Notes: generated from the letters alone by a model not told the origin. DNA of 64,000 bases from Loktanella sp. PT4BL (GCF_003201935.1 NZ_QJJL01000003.1:434001-498000), one strand, 5' to 3'. Positions 17,287 through 26,483 are shown, counted from the first letter of the stretch. Numbers and translations: made by a program.

Positions 17287-18366
17287 ATGCCACAGATCAA
17301 AGCCGCCGTTTGCCGCCAGTTCGGCGCCCCGCTCACCATTGAAACGGTCACGCTTGCCGCCCCCGAAATGGGCGAGGTTGAGGTCACACTCAAGGCCTGC
17401 GCGATCTGCCATTCCGACATCTCCTATATCGACGGCGGATGGGGCGGCACCCTGCCTGCGGTCTACGGCCATGAGGCCGCAGGGCACGTCAGTGCAGTCG
17501 GTGCGGGCGTGCGCGGTATCGCGGTCGGCGATCCTGTGGTCGTGACGCTGATCCGCGCCTGTGGCACCTGCCCGTCCTGCGCGGGCGGCAAACCGGTGGC
17601 CTGTGAAAGCGACATGGCCAGCGGTCCGCTGACCGACGCAACGGGTGCTGCGCTACATCAGGCGATGAACACGGGCGGCTTTGCCGAACGGGTGGTCGTC
17701 GATCAAAGCCAGGTGGTGAAACTGTCTGAAGGGATTGCGATGGAAGCGGCATCGCTGCTCGCCTGTGGCGTCATCACGGGCGTGGGGGCTGTGGTAAACG
17801 CAGCGGGTCTGCGCGCCGGACAGGACGTGGTTGTGATTGGCGCAGGTGGCGTGGGTCTGAACGCGATCCAAGGCGCGCGCATCGCAGGCGCACGTCGGAT
17901 CATCGCAGTGGATATGTCGGAAGAAAAGCTCGCCATTGCCAAGGAATTCGGCGCAACCGACGGGGTGCTTGCGACCTCCGAAAAACCGTGGCGTGCCGCG
18001 AAAAAGGCCATCGGGCGCGGGGCCGATGCGGTCTTTGTCACAGTGGGTGCAATACCGGCCTATGACACTGCCCCGCAATACCTCGCCAATGGCGGCAAGG
18101 TGATCATGGTCGGCATGCCCCATTCGGGTGCGATGTCCACCTATGAGCCGGTGATGCTGGCAGCTACCGGCCAAGGCATGGTGGGATCGAAGATGGGCGA
18201 TGTGGTCATCGCGCGCGATATTCCGTGGATGGTCGATCTCTACGAACAGGGGCGGCTGAAACTGGATGAGCTGATCTCGGGGCGCTGGTCGCTGGAGCAA
18301 ATCAACGAGGCGATTGCGGATACCAAGACAGGCAGCGCCAAGCGCAACGTGATCGTGTTTGAGTGA
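17287..18366 (+). CDS. Zinc-dependent alcohol dehydrogenase
   Basis: A 359-residue medium-chain dehydrogenase. It has catalytic zinc ligands in CAICHSD and GHEAAGHV, a four-cysteine structural zinc loop CGTCPSCAGGKPVAC near residues 93-107, and an NAD-binding GAGGVGLNAIQGA near residue 186. ATG 17287 is preferred because AAGGA ends 8 bases before it; the ATG at 17278 overlaps that ribosome site. It is likely an aryl/alkyl alcohol or formaldehyde-type dehydrogenase; substrate unknown. Confidence 0.85.
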   Translation: MPQIKAAVCRQFGAPLTIETVTLAAPEMGEVEVTLKACAICHSDISYIDGGWGGTLPAVYGHEAAGHVSAVGAGVRGIAVGDPVVVTLIRACGTCPSCAGGKPVACESDMASGPLTDATGAALHQAMNTGGFAERVVVDQSQVVKLSEGIAMEAASLLACGVITGVGAVVNAAGLRAGQDVVVIGAGGVGLNAIQGARIAGARRIIAVDMSEEKLAIAKEFGATDGVLATSEKPWRAAKKAIGRGADAVFVTVGAIPAYDTAPQYLANGGKVIMVGMPHSGAMSTYEPVMLAATGQGMVGSKMGDVVIARDIPWMVDLYEQGRLKLDELISGRWSLEQINEAIADTKTGSAKRNVIVFE

Positions 18367-18529
18367 GTGACGGGGCAAGGCGTGCAGGCAGGGCGGCCCT
18401 CGAGCGGATGATGCGATGTCCGTTTCGCGGGACAAAGCGGAAACCAGGCGATCTTTAATAAATGGCTCTTGTTTGCATGCTCAGTTCAAGGCGAAACGCC
18501 AATTAGGCAGATAAAACCTTACGACGCAG

Positions 18530-19165
18530 GTGCCGGTTGGCTGCGGCCATTTGGGCGTGATGGGCTTGCAAATAGAGGAACTCAATGTCTCAGTATTCGG
18601 ATGTATCGGACTGAATGAGCTTCCATTGGCAAGTGACAGGAAAAAGAACGTCGATGTAATCACACAACCAAACGGTTCTGTTGTCATCACGATGTTGGCG
18701 CGCAACATGGTTATTGCAACCTTAGTGACGCTGGTTGGCGGCCTGCCTGCCTTCGGATGTTTACTGATAGCCCTGATCGGGATCGCTGAGGGTCAATTAG
18801 ACACGGCGCTTATATTCGTAGGAGCCTGTGCTTGCCTGTCGTGGGTAGTCTGGCGCTTTGGTTGGCGAAAAAAGCGCTATGAGATATGCTTTGACGACGT
18901 AAGTATCCATTTTGGTGTGAATACGGTTGCGTATGCTGAATTCTCTGAAATCGTTGTCGATTTCAATGGTGGTGCACCATATGATCCTGGCTCAATGCCA
19001 GTCCCTCGCAATGGGACACCAGGGTACCATGTCGCAATCAAAGCACGTGGGCAGTTGATACCAATCACAGCAACAATGAGCCGCACGGAAGCATTTGCAG
19101 TGCGTGATGCCAGCATAGCGGTCTGGGAGCACTTCACTTCCTCGCTTCTGAAAGACCATTTTTGA
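18530..19165 (+). CDS. Hypothetical membrane protein
   Basis: A 211-residue protein that I do not recognise. It has two hydrophobic segments (about residues 65-90 and 92-113), a basic RFGWRKKRYE border after the second, and a soluble C-terminal half of about 95 residues. Base composition is visibly lower in GC than its neighbours. No clear ribosome site precedes 18530; an ATG at 18560 is an alternative, and residues 1-50 may not be translated. It stands alone between a dehydrogenase and the fab cluster, consistent with an acquired accessory gene. Confidence 0.5.
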   Translation: MPVGCGHLGVMGLQIEELNVSVFGCIGLNELPLASDRKKNVDVITQPNGSVVITMLARNMVIATLVTLVGGLPAFGCLLIALIGIAEGQLDTALIFVGACACLSWVVWRFGWRKKRYEICFDDVSIHFGVNTVAYAEFSEIVVDFNGGAPYDPGSMPVPRNGTPGYHVAIKARGQLIPITATMSRTEAFAVRDASIAVWEHFTSSLLKDHF

Positions 19166-19501
19166 ATTGCCAAAAGCTGATGCAACCACAAACCTGCGGC
19201 AATCAGCGCTGTTTTCCGCAGGTTTGGGTCGGGATCTGTCCGACTCATTGGGGGTTACCCTTAACAGCACCCAGCGGTGCTGCGGAATTGCGAAGCTTTG
19301 GGCGCTAGGCTGCCGTTCCCTGCGTAATCCACGAGGGTTTGCTCTGAACCGATAGAACCGGCCCGCCCGGCGGTATCAGACGCAAGCAAACTCCTACAAT
19401 GCAGACAGCCGACCCAAATACTTGAATGCCCACCCATACGCCTCGCGCCCAACGGCGCAAAACGCCAGCAGGCGGGTGAATTCAAAGACGGGGTATTGTC
19501 C
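19166..19501. other. Intergenic region with one inverted repeat
   Basis: No credible gene is seen in these 336 bases. A 10-base-pair inverted repeat (AAACCTGCGG at 19190-19199, CCGCAGGTTT at 19216-19225, 16-base loop) follows the hypothetical membrane protein. It lacks a T-run, so it is at best a weak terminator. The rest shows no further structure that I can support. Confidence 0.5.
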
Positions 19502-20290
19502 CTACAGATTGTCCGCCTGCGGCATCCCCAGCACGTGGTAGCCGCCGTCGACGCGTATGATCTCGCCCGTGGTGCAGGCCCCCGCATCGGATGCAAGGTA
19601 AACGGCCGTGCCGCCCACAGCTTCAAGCGTGGCGTTGCTGCGTAAGGGGGCGTTCTGGTCGGTGTGTTTGTAGGTCTTGCGCGCGCCACCGATAGCCGCC
19701 CCTGCGAGGGTCTTCATCGGGCCGGGGCTGATCGCGTTGACGCGGATCCCTTGGGGGCCAAGGTCATTGGCAAGGTAGCGCGTTGCGGATTCCAGCGCCG
19801 CTTTCGCCACGCCCATGACGTTGTAGAATGGGGTCACGCGGTTGGAACCCTGGTAGGTCAGCGTCAGCAATGTCCCGCCATCGGGCATCATCTCGGACGC
19901 CCGCTTGGCCACGTCGATGAAGGAATAGCACGAAATCGCCAGCGAGTTTTTAAAGTTGTCGCGGCTGGTGTTGATGAAGCGGCCTGTCAGCTCGTTCTTG
20001 TCGGAAAATGCAATCGCGTGGACCACGAAATCAAGCGAGCCCCAGCGGTCTTTGAGCGTCTGGAACGCCAGATCCATGCTGGCATCGTCGTTCACATCCA
20101 CATCGACCATGATGTCGGACCCGACAGAGGCGGCAAGCGGTTCAAGCCGTTTGCCGAAAGCCTCGCCCTGATATGTAAAGGCCAGTTCGGCGCCTGCGTC
20201 GGCCATGGCTTTGGCGATGCCCCAGGCGATGGAGCGTTCATTCGCCACGCCCATGATCAGCCCGCGTTTGCCCTGCATGGAAATTGTCAT
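19502..20290 (-). CDS. fabI: Enoyl-[acyl-carrier-protein] reductase (NADH)
   Basis: A 262-residue short-chain-dehydrogenase fold enzyme with the FabI pattern: GKRGLIMGVANERSIAWGIA at the N-terminus, TYQGSNRVTPFYNVMGVAKAAL (Tyr/Lys catalytic pair, about residues 146-163) and NAISPGPMKTLAG. It reduces trans-2-enoyl-ACP in the last step of each elongation cycle. It is third in the fabA-fabB-fabI block, 4 bases after fabB. Confidence 0.93.
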   Translation of the reverse strand: MTISMQGKRGLIMGVANERSIAWGIAKAMADAGAELAFTYQGEAFGKRLEPLAASVGSDIMVDVDVNDDASMDLAFQTLKDRWGSLDFVVHAIAFSDKNELTGRFINTSRDNFKNSLAISCYSFIDVAKRASEMMPDGGTLLTLTYQGSNRVTPFYNVMGVAKAALESATRYLANDLGPQGIRVNAISPGPMKTLAGAAIGGARKTYKHTDQNAPLRSNATLEAVGGTAVYLASDAGACTTGEIIRVDGGYHVLGMPQADNL

Positions 20291-20294
20291 TGGC

Positions 20295-21530
20295 CTATCC
20301 TTTGAATTTGGAAAGCAGCATGGAACCGTTGGTACCGCCGAACCCGAAAGAGTTGGTCATCACCGTATCAAGACCTGCGTTTTCGACGAGCGCGGTCGCA
20401 ATTTCCGCCGGATCAAGCGCGGGGTCGAGGGTTTCGACATTGATCGAGGGCGCGATAAAGTCGTGCTCGAGCATCAGGAGGCAATAGACGGCCTCTTGTG
20501 CCCCTGTGGCGCCTTGGCTGTGACCGGTCATGGATTTGGTGGAGCTGATCGGTGGCGTGGTGCCTTTGCCAAAGACGCGGCGCACGGCCTCGACTTCGCC
20601 TACGTCGCCCACAGGGGTCGATGTGCCGTGTGCGTTGATGTAGCTGACCTTGCGGCCCTCGGGCAGCGTGACCAAAGCGCCGCGCATCGCGCGTTCGCCG
20701 CCTTCGCCCGAAGGGGCCACCATATCGGCCCCGTCTGATGTGGCAGCAAAGCCTGTCACTTCGGCATAGATTTTTGCGCCGCGTGCCTGCGCGCTTTCCA
20801 GCGTTTCCAGCACGACCATGGCACCGCCGCCCGCGATTACGAAACCGTCGCGGTCGGCGTCAAAGGCGCGGCTCGCGCGCTCGGGGGTGTCGTTATATTT
20901 CGAGGACATCGCGCCCATCGCATCAAAGAGGCAGGACAGCGTCCAGTCCAGTTCCTCGCCGCCGCCTGCGAACATGATGTCCTGCGTGCCGAGTGCCACC
21001 TGCTGCGCGGCCATGCCGATGCAGTGCAGCGAGGTGGAACAGGCAGAGGTGATCGAAAAATTCATGCCCTTGATTTTATAGGCTGTCGCGAGGTTCGCGC
21101 TGACCGTCGAGGACATGGCCTTTGGCACCGCGAACGGCCCGATGCGCTTGGTCGAGCCTGTCTCTTTGACGACCTCATGTGCCTTGAGAATGGCCGAGGT
21201 CGATGGCCCGCCCGATCCTGCAATCAGGCCCGTCATCGGGTTGACGACCTGCTCTTCGGTCAATCCCGCGTCGAAAATCGCCTGTCCCATGGCGATGTGC
21301 GCATAGGCCGCACCCGGACCCATGAAGCGCAGGGTGCGCTTGTCGACATGGTCGGTGATGTCGAGCTTGAGCGTACCCGCGATCTGGCTGCGAAACCCGT
21401 GCTCGGCCATTTCGGGCGATGCCTCGATCCCGGACTTTCCGGCCTTGAGCGCGGCAAGCACTTCTTCGGCATTGTTTCCGATCGGTGATACGATCCCGAG
21501 ACCTGTGACAACAACGCGGCGCATGGGCAC
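20295..21530 (-). CDS. fabB: 3-oxoacyl-[acyl-carrier-protein] synthase I
   Basis: A 411-residue condensing enzyme with active-site cysteine in ITSACSTSLHC (about residue 162) and the two catalytic histidines in NAHGTSTPVGD and KSMTGHSQGATG. Pairing with fabA identifies it as KAS I, the condensing enzyme needed for unsaturated fatty acids, rather than KAS II. It lies 45 bases downstream of fabA. Confidence 0.93.
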   Translation of the reverse strand: MPMRRVVVTGLGIVSPIGNNAEEVLAALKAGKSGIEASPEMAEHGFRSQIAGTLKLDITDHVDKRTLRFMGPGAAYAHIAMGQAIFDAGLTEEQVVNPMTGLIAGSGGPSTSAILKAHEVVKETGSTKRIGPFAVPKAMSSTVSANLATAYKIKGMNFSITSACSTSLHCIGMAAQQVALGTQDIMFAGGGEELDWTLSCLFDAMGAMSSKYNDTPERASRAFDADRDGFVIAGGGAMVVLETLESAQARGAKIYAEVTGFAATSDGADMVAPSGEGGERAMRGALVTLPEGRKVSYINAHGTSTPVGDVGEVEAVRRVFGKGTTPPISSTKSMTGHSQGATGAQEAVYCLLMLEHDFIAPSINVETLDPALDPAEIATALVENAGLDTVMTNSFGFGGTNGSMLLSKFKG

Positions 21531-21575
21531 CTCTCCTTTTGAACGGTAATGGATGTGCGAGGGCGAAGCTCTCGA

Positions 21576-22085
21576 CTAGCTTTCAGACAGGGCGACTTTC
21601 ATGTCGGTGACTTGATAGATGACCTCGCCATCCGCCTCAACAATTCCGTTGGCCACGCCCATGGTGAGGCGGCGGGTCTGGATGGCTTTGGTGAAATCTA
21701 CCTTGTATGTCAGCATCTTGCGGTCGGGCCGGACCATGCCGGTCAGTTTGACCTCGCCCACACCCAGCGCGTAACCGCGCCCTTGCCAGCCGCGCCAGCC
21801 AAGGTTGAAACCGGTCAATTGCCACAGCCCGTCAAGCCCGAGGCAGCCTGGCATGATCGGGTTTCCGGGGAAATGGCAGTCAAAGAACCAAAGATCAGGC
21901 GTGATATCGAATTCAGCCACAACATGGCCTTTCCCGTGTGCGCCGCCATCACCCGAAATCTCGGTGATCCGGTCCATCATCAGCATGGGAGGCGCTGGAA
22001 GCTGGGCGTTGCCTTCGCCGAAAAGCTCGCCACGGGCGCAAGCCAGCAGGGCGTCTTTGTCAAAATAAGTCGGGTAATCGGCCAT
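21576..22085 (-). CDS. fabA: 3-hydroxydecanoyl-ACP dehydratase/isomerase
   Basis: A 169-residue hotdog-fold enzyme, matching E. coli FabA in length (172). The active-site stretch [20 protein letters not shown] (about residues 70-89) is intact. It introduces the cis double bond in unsaturated fatty-acid synthesis. It is the first gene of fabA-fabB-fabI and is divergent from irr, an arrangement recalled from Rhodobacterales. Confidence 0.93.
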   Translation of the reverse strand: MADYPTYFDKDALLACARGELFGEGNAQLPAPPMLMMDRITEISGDGGAHGKGHVVAEFDITPDLWFFDCHFPGNPIMPGCLGLDGLWQLTGFNLGWRGWQGRGYALGVGEVKLTGMVRPDRKMLTYKVDFTKAIQTRRLTMGVANGIVEADGEVIYQVTDMKVALSES

Positions 22086-22177
22086 ATCTTTGGTCTCGTT
22101 CTTCTTTACTGCGTCGCAAGACCTCTATCACTCAGCGGTTTATGAGAGCAAGTCTGCGCTTTTCTGACGGTTTTCAT

Positions 22178-22222
22178 TTGATCCGGGGGATATTCTTCCC
22201 ATATACTTGAGAATAATTGTCA
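22178..22222 (+). promoter_or_regulatory. Putative irr promoter with TGA-N9-TCA iron box
   Basis: TTGATC (22178-22183) and TATACT (22202-22207), 18 bases apart, form a plausible sigma-70 promoter. The sequence 22208-22222, TGAGAATAATTGTCA, fits TGA-N9-TCA, the Iron-Rhodo-box consensus of RirA/IscR-type regulators, and would sit over the transcription start. Iron control of irr is inferred. Confidence 0.45.
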
Positions 22223-22234
22223 TAAAGGGCGATC

Positions 22235-22651
22235 ATGTCAGATATAGCGACACAGCGCAGCACAAACTGGTTGGCGGGTGCGGGGCTCCGGCCGACGCGT
22301 CAGCGCGTAACCTTGGCGTCTTTGCTGGTGGGCGACGGGCAGGACCGCCATGTGACAGCCGAAAGCCTTTTCGAAGCAGCCTCTGATGCAGATGAAAAAG
22401 TGTCTCTGGCGACTGTCTATAATACATTGCGCGCGTTCTGCGATGCGGGCCTCGTCCGCGAGATTACAGTGGACGGATCGAAAAGCTACTTCGACACGAA
22501 TATGACAGACCATCCGCATTTCTATTGGGAAGACAGCGCGACCTTGACAGACGCGCCTGCGGACGAGCTGGAAATCCGCAACTTGCCCGACGCGCCTGCC
22601 GGGGCAGAAATCGCGTCAGTGGATGTTGTCATCCGGTTGCGCCGTAAGTGA
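22235..22651 (+). CDS. irr: Iron response regulator, Fur family
   Basis: A 138-residue Fur-superfamily DNA-binding protein. The N-terminal winged helix includes GLRPTRQRVTLASLL and VSLATVYNTLRAF, and the metal/haem-sensing segment DHPHFYWED carries the HxH characteristic of Irr. It lacks the C-terminal CxxC zinc sites of Fur. In Alphaproteobacteria Irr controls haem synthesis and iron storage under iron limitation. The divergent fabA neighbour is consistent with Irr synteny. Confidence 0.88.
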   Translation: MSDIATQRSTNWLAGAGLRPTRQRVTLASLLVGDGQDRHVTAESLFEAASDADEKVSLATVYNTLRAFCDAGLVREITVDGSKSYFDTNMTDHPHFYWEDSATLTDAPADELEIRNLPDAPAGAEIASVDVVIRLRRK

Positions 22652-22654
22652 CGG

Positions 22655-22680
22655 GTAAGATGGATCGTGATCCACCTTAC
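22655..22680. repeat. REP-like palindrome copy 1
   Basis: A 26-base element with arms GTAAGATGGATC and GATCCACCTTAC around a 2-base centre (one mismatch), directly after the irr stop and 51 bases before the RAYT-like gene. It is followed by GGTTTGCA, a tail also seen, as AGTTTGCA, after copy 3. Confidence 0.8.
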
Positions 22681-22730
22681 GGTTTGCATAGTTTCATAAA
22701 TAATTAACCGATATTTGAGACAGTCGTCGC

Positions 22731-23261
22731 ATGTCTCATTACCGTCGTCTTTACGTGCCGGGTGGCACCTATTTCTTTACCGTCCGCTTGCAGGATCACC
22801 GGTCCGATCTCTTGGTGTCGCAGATTGACCTGTTACGTGACGCGATGCGTCTTTGCCGCAAGCGCTGGCCGTTTGAGATTGAGGCCGCAGTGATCCTTCC
22901 CAACAAGCTGCATATGATCTGGACGTTGCCGGACGGGGATGCCGATTTTTCCAAACGCTGGCTGCTGATTAAATCAAGTTTTTCGCGCCATGCACCTGCG
23001 CCTGCCTATATTCCAGAGAGCCACCGCAAAGGCGGCGAAAAGGGCATTTGGCAGCGCCGGTTCTGGGAACATCTGATCCGCGACGCGGATGATTTGGCGC
23101 TGCATATGCACTTGATCCGGTCAGCGCCAATCCATGCCGGTTTGGTCAAAAGACCAAGCGATTGGCCTTATTCATCACTGCATTATCCAAAGAAGCAGTT
23201 TAGAACCACTGCCCCGGTTCCATCAGCCCCAAATCCAGAAGCTGTTGTGAGTGCCAGCTGA
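22731..23261 (+). CDS. REP-associated tyrosine transposase (RAYT) relative, catalytic residues altered
   Basis: A 176-residue Y1/RAYT-family protein: YRRLYVPGGTYFFTVRL at the N-terminus, LPNKLHMIWTLPDGDADFS, RWLLIKSSFSR, GIWQRRFWEHLIRD and DWPYSSLH all match E. coli TnpA-REP block for block. RAYTs cleave and join single-stranded REP hairpins through an HUH motif and one tyrosine. Here the first HUH histidine is Lys59 (NKLH) and the position of the catalytic tyrosine is Leu128 (HMHLIRSAP), so strand cleavage looks unlikely. A REP-like palindrome lies just upstream. The 3' end overlaps the convergent gene by 62 bases. Confidence 0.82.
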   Translation: MSHYRRLYVPGGTYFFTVRLQDHRSDLLVSQIDLLRDAMRLCRKRWPFEIEAAVILPNKLHMIWTLPDGDADFSKRWLLIKSSFSRHAPAPAYIPESHRKGGEKGIWQRRFWEHLIRDADDLALHMHLIRSAPIHAGLVKRPSDWPYSSLHYPKKQFRTTAPVPSAPNPEAVVSAS

Positions 23262-24063
23262 AACGCTGGGACTGTGGCCAGTGAAAGGTTGTGATGGCTG
23301 ACCGGCTGCCCGGGTTGCGCCGCAGGGCCTTGGCCGTCCGGAACGAGCCGATCGCGGCAGAAAGATTATTGTGCCACGGGCAGGAATAGGTGTTGTATTC
23401 AGCGATATTGAATCCCCGATCCGCCAGCATTTCCAGACCGGGCTGCGCGCGGAAAAATGAAATCCTGTCGGTCCGTTGGCGCAGTTTCGGGATATGCTCT
23501 TCGAACCGCCACCGCAGCCCGCCAAAGACATTGACCTGCCGCTCGAGTGTTTCGCCATCATCATCTGCGCGGGCGAGCGCATAGTAGCCGGATTTGTCGA
23601 AATGGGCGCCGTCGTGATCAACACCGTCAGGATGGGTCGTCAGGTCTTTGGCATAGAGATCGACGACAGAACTCATCACTGTGTCGCGCCGTTCCTCGCG
23701 CATGAATGTCAGCATCTCGCCTACGCTGCGGGTCTCGCAGAACGGGTAGAAAAGATATTCCGCATTATAACAATAATAGAGCCACTGGTCCGGCAGCGCC
23801 TTGATCATCGCATTGACGATCACTTGCAAAGCGTCCTCAGCGCTGACGTCAAAATCGACACGGTCCACGGTGTCGGGCAGGTCGGTTGGCAACGTCTGCC
23901 GGGGCGCACAAAAGGCGAGAATGCGGGCGAAACCTGCGTTGGTATGGTGGGCAATCGTGCGTGCAACCGCAACATCATCCTCGATCAGGATCAAGGCAAC
24001 AGGGCCTTTGGGCGGGCTGCGTCGAAGATCGCCCGAGAGTGCGGAAATGGATGGGTAATGCAT
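23200..24063 (-). CDS. Glycosyltransferase-like protein of unknown specificity
   Basis: A 287-residue soluble protein. The N-terminal part (ALILIEDDVAVARTIAHHTNAGF, residues 23-45) resembles the start of GT2-like proteins in which a Rossmann strand is followed by a stretch reading movement or position data. YYCYNAEYLFYPF near residue 95 and SYYALARADD-like segments occur in family members annotated as glycosyltransferase 2. No clear DxD is visible, so the call is tentative. Its C-terminus overlaps the RAYT gene tail-to-tail. Confidence 0.5.
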   Translation of the reverse strand: MHYPSISALSGDLRRSPPKGPVALILIEDDVAVARTIAHHTNAGFARILAFCAPRQTLPTDLPDTVDRVDFDVSAEDALQVIVNAMIKALPDQWLYYCYNAEYLFYPFCETRSVGEMLTFMREERRDTVMSSVVDLYAKDLTTHPDGVDHDGAHFDKSGYYALARADDDGETLERQVNVFGGLRWRFEEHIPKLRQRTDRISFFRAQPGLEMLADRGFNIAEYNTYSCPWHNNLSAAIGSFRTAKALRRNPGSRSAITTFHWPQSQRFSWHSQQLLDLGLMEPGQWF

Positions 24064-24176
24064 AAAACTCGCTTCGTCGAAAGGCAGGGTGCAAAATCGG
24101 TGATATCGGGCCGCATTGCAAGCATTCCGCCAAGTCGTTAGAAGGCCCGAGTTATCCTAACCCGAGAGCAGCCCCC

Positions 24177-25484
24177 ATGTCCGCGCCAAAGAAGCTTTAT
24201 ATCAAGACCTATGGTTGTCAGATGAACGTCTATGACAGCGAACGCATGGCCGAGGCGCTGGGCGGTAAGGGCTATGTGGAAACAACCACACCGGATGACG
24301 CGGATATGATTCTGCTCAATACCTGCCACATTCGCGAAAAGGCCGCCGAAAAGGTCTATTCCGAACTGGGCCGGTTCAAAGGGCTGAAGGCTGCAAACCC
24401 CGATCTGAAAATCGGTGTCGCGGGTTGTGTGGCACAGGCCGAGGGTGAAGAGATCATCCGCCGCCAGCCGATGGTTGATCTGGTGGTGGGCCCGCAAAGC
24501 TATCACCGTTTGCCAGCGATGGAAGAGGCGGTGCAGAGCGGGGCCAAGGCGCTGGACACCGATTTTCCTGACGATGACAAGTTTGATACGCTGAAAACAC
24601 GCGCCAAGGCCAAGCGCGGGCCGACCGCTTTCCTGACCGTGCAGGAAGGTTGCGACAAATTCTGCGCGTTTTGTGTCGTGCCCTATACGCGCGGTGCCGA
24701 GGTGTCGCGTCCGGCGGATCGGATCATTCGCGAGGCGCAGGAACTGGTGGAAAGCGGTGTGAAGGAAATCACGCTCCTGGGCCAGAATGTGAACGCCTAT
24801 CACGGGCATGAGGGTGGCTTGGCAGGGCTGATCTGGGCGCTGGACAAGGTGGACGGGTTGGAGCGTATCCGTTTCACCACTTCCCACCCCAATGACATGG
24901 ATGATGCGTTGATCGAAGCGCATGGCACTTGCGATAAACTGATGCCTTATCTGCATTTGCCGGTGCAATCAGGGTCGGACCGGATTTTGAAGGCGATGAA
25001 CCGCAAGCATACCGCCGAGAGTTATCTGGCGTTGATCGCACGTATTCGCGCGGCGCGGCCTGACCTGCTGTTGTCGGGTGATTTCATTGTGGGCTTCCCC
25101 GGTGAGACGGAGCAGGATTTTGAAGACACCATGCAGCTGGTGCGCGATGTCCACTATGGGCAAGCCTATTCGTTCAAATACTCTACCCGTCCGGGCACGC
25201 CTGCCGCTGAAAAGCCGCAGCTGCCCGAGGATGTGATGCATGACCGTTTGCAGCGCTTGCAGGCGCTCTTGCGTGAACAACAGCAGGCGACGCAGGCTGC
25301 CATGGTCGGCCGCGACGTGAAGGTCTTGTTTGAAAAGGCAGGGCGTGAAGCGGGCCAGATGATCGGCAAGTCCGAGTATCTGCATGCGGTTTATGCCGAT
25401 GCGCCAGCGGATGTGCTGGGGCAGGTGCGCGCGGTGCGGATTATCGAGGACAGCCCGAATTCGCTCAAAGGTATTTTGGTGTAA
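24177..25484 (+). CDS. miaB: tRNA-2-methylthio-N6-dimethylallyladenosine synthase
   Basis: A 435-residue radical-SAM methylthiotransferase that modifies A37 of tRNAs reading UNN codons. The N-terminal MTTase domain has cluster cysteines Cys14, Cys50 and Cys84. The radical-SAM motif CDKFCAFC occupies residues 159-166 and a TRAM domain forms the C-terminus. Length fits MiaB. The stop codon is embedded in a REP-like palindrome shared with the convergent transporter gene. Confidence 0.95.
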   Translation: MSAPKKLYIKTYGCQMNVYDSERMAEALGGKGYVETTTPDDADMILLNTCHIREKAAEKVYSELGRFKGLKAANPDLKIGVAGCVAQAEGEEIIRRQPMVDLVVGPQSYHRLPAMEEAVQSGAKALDTDFPDDDKFDTLKTRAKAKRGPTAFLTVQEGCDKFCAFCVVPYTRGAEVSRPADRIIREAQELVESGVKEITLLGQNVNAYHGHEGGLAGLIWALDKVDGLERIRFTTSHPNDMDDALIEAHGTCDKLMPYLHLPVQSGSDRILKAMNRKHTAESYLALIARIRAARPDLLLSGDFIVGFPGETEQDFEDTMQLVRDVHYGQAYSFKYSTRPGTPAAEKPQLPEDVMHDRLQRLQALLREQQQATQAAMVGRDVKVLFEKAGREAGQMIGKSEYLHAVYADAPADVLGQVRAVRIIEDSPNSLKGILV

Positions 25485-25506
25485 GGTGGATTGAGATCCA
25501 CCTTAC
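25481..25506. repeat. REP-like palindrome copy 2, between convergent stops
   Basis: A 26-base element, arms GTAAGGTGGAT and ATCCACCTTAC around a short centre. The TAA at 25482-25484 is the miaB stop and the TTA at 25503-25505 is the stop of the opposite gene, so both genes end inside the palindrome. It would form a hairpin in either transcript. Confidence 0.85.
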
Positions 25507-26483
25507 GTGCGGAACAGTCCCAGCTTGCGGAAAAGCAGGACCAAAAGGCCGGCAAGGCCGGCAATCAGCAAACAGACGGCCCAGAATGCCCGCGGATCAT
25601 CCACACCGGGCATGCCGCCCACATTGATGCCCAGCAATCCGGTCAACAGCCCCAAGGGCAGGAAGATCGCCGAGACGATCGAGAGCAGCAGCATGCGCTG
25701 GTTCATCGCTTCGGCGCGGTTGTCCATGATCTGGTCATGCACGATCTGCGCTCGGTCACGGATCGCATCGAGTTCCTCGCCAAAGCGCTGCACCCGTTCC
25801 GCCGCCTCGCGCAGGCGCGCGCGATCATGGTTGTCCAGCCAGCCGATATCTTCGATTTCCAGCGTGGTCAGCGCGTCGCGTTGCGGCACGAAATAGCGGC
25901 GCAACACGATGGCTTTGCGCCGCAAGCCGCCAAGGCGCGCGCGTGACACACGGGCCTTCGGGTCAATGACCGCCTCTTCCAGCGTGTCGATTTCCTCGTT
26001 CAGGGTTGCCACGACCGGTTCGGCCCGATCTGTCAGACGCAATGCCAGTTTCGCCACGAAATCGCCGGGTGATCGCGGGGCCTCGCCGCGTGTCACCGTC
26101 TCGGCCAGATCCTGCACTGCAAAAAGAGGACGCCCCCAAACCCCGATCACGCGCTGATGTTCCAGCCAGAGCCGCACCGACACCATGTCTTCTGGTTCTG
26201 CATCAGGGTTCAGGTTCACACCGCGCAGGTTCAAGAGCACGCCGTTGCCGTGCACGGTGCAGCGCGGGCGGGTTTCGTCAGCGGTCAGGGCGGCGATTAC
26301 AAAGTGATCCAGCCCTGCCTCGGCCAGTAACGCGGGCGTCGCTGCGTCCGCTCTGTTCAGGTGCAGCCACCCAAAGCCGGGTGGGGCGAGCGTCGCGATG
26401 GTTGCGACGAATTCTGCGGGGGTGACGGGCGTGCCGCTGCCTGATCCGGAGAAGACAAAGCTTATCGAATCTCTCTCCACCAT
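25503..26483 (-). CDS. CorA/ZntB-like divalent metal transporter
   Basis: A 326-residue CorA-superfamily protein. The large cytoplasmic N-terminal domain (1-260) contains long helices, and two C-terminal membrane helices follow (about 265-285 and 298-318). The selectivity loop between them reads GINVGGMPGVDD, in place of the CorA YGMNF motif, which favours the ZntB-type zinc branch. ATG 26483 is preceded by GAGGAGAG; the frame extends upstream to 26927 without meaning. It is divergent from phoH. Confidence 0.82.
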   Translation of the reverse strand: MVERDSISFVFSGSGSGTPVTPAEFVATIATLAPPGFGWLHLNRADAATPALLAEAGLDHFVIAALTADETRPRCTVHGNGVLLNLRGVNLNPDAEPEDMVSVRLWLEHQRVIGVWGRPLFAVQDLAETVTRGEAPRSPGDFVAKLALRLTDRAEPVVATLNEEIDTLEEAVIDPKARVSRARLGGLRRKAIVLRRYFVPQRDALTTLEIEDIGWLDNHDRARLREAAERVQRFGEELDAIRDRAQIVHDQIMDNRAEAMNQRMLLLSIVSAIFLPLGLLTGLLGINVGGMPGVDDPRAFWAVCLLIAGLAGLLVLLFRKLGLFRT

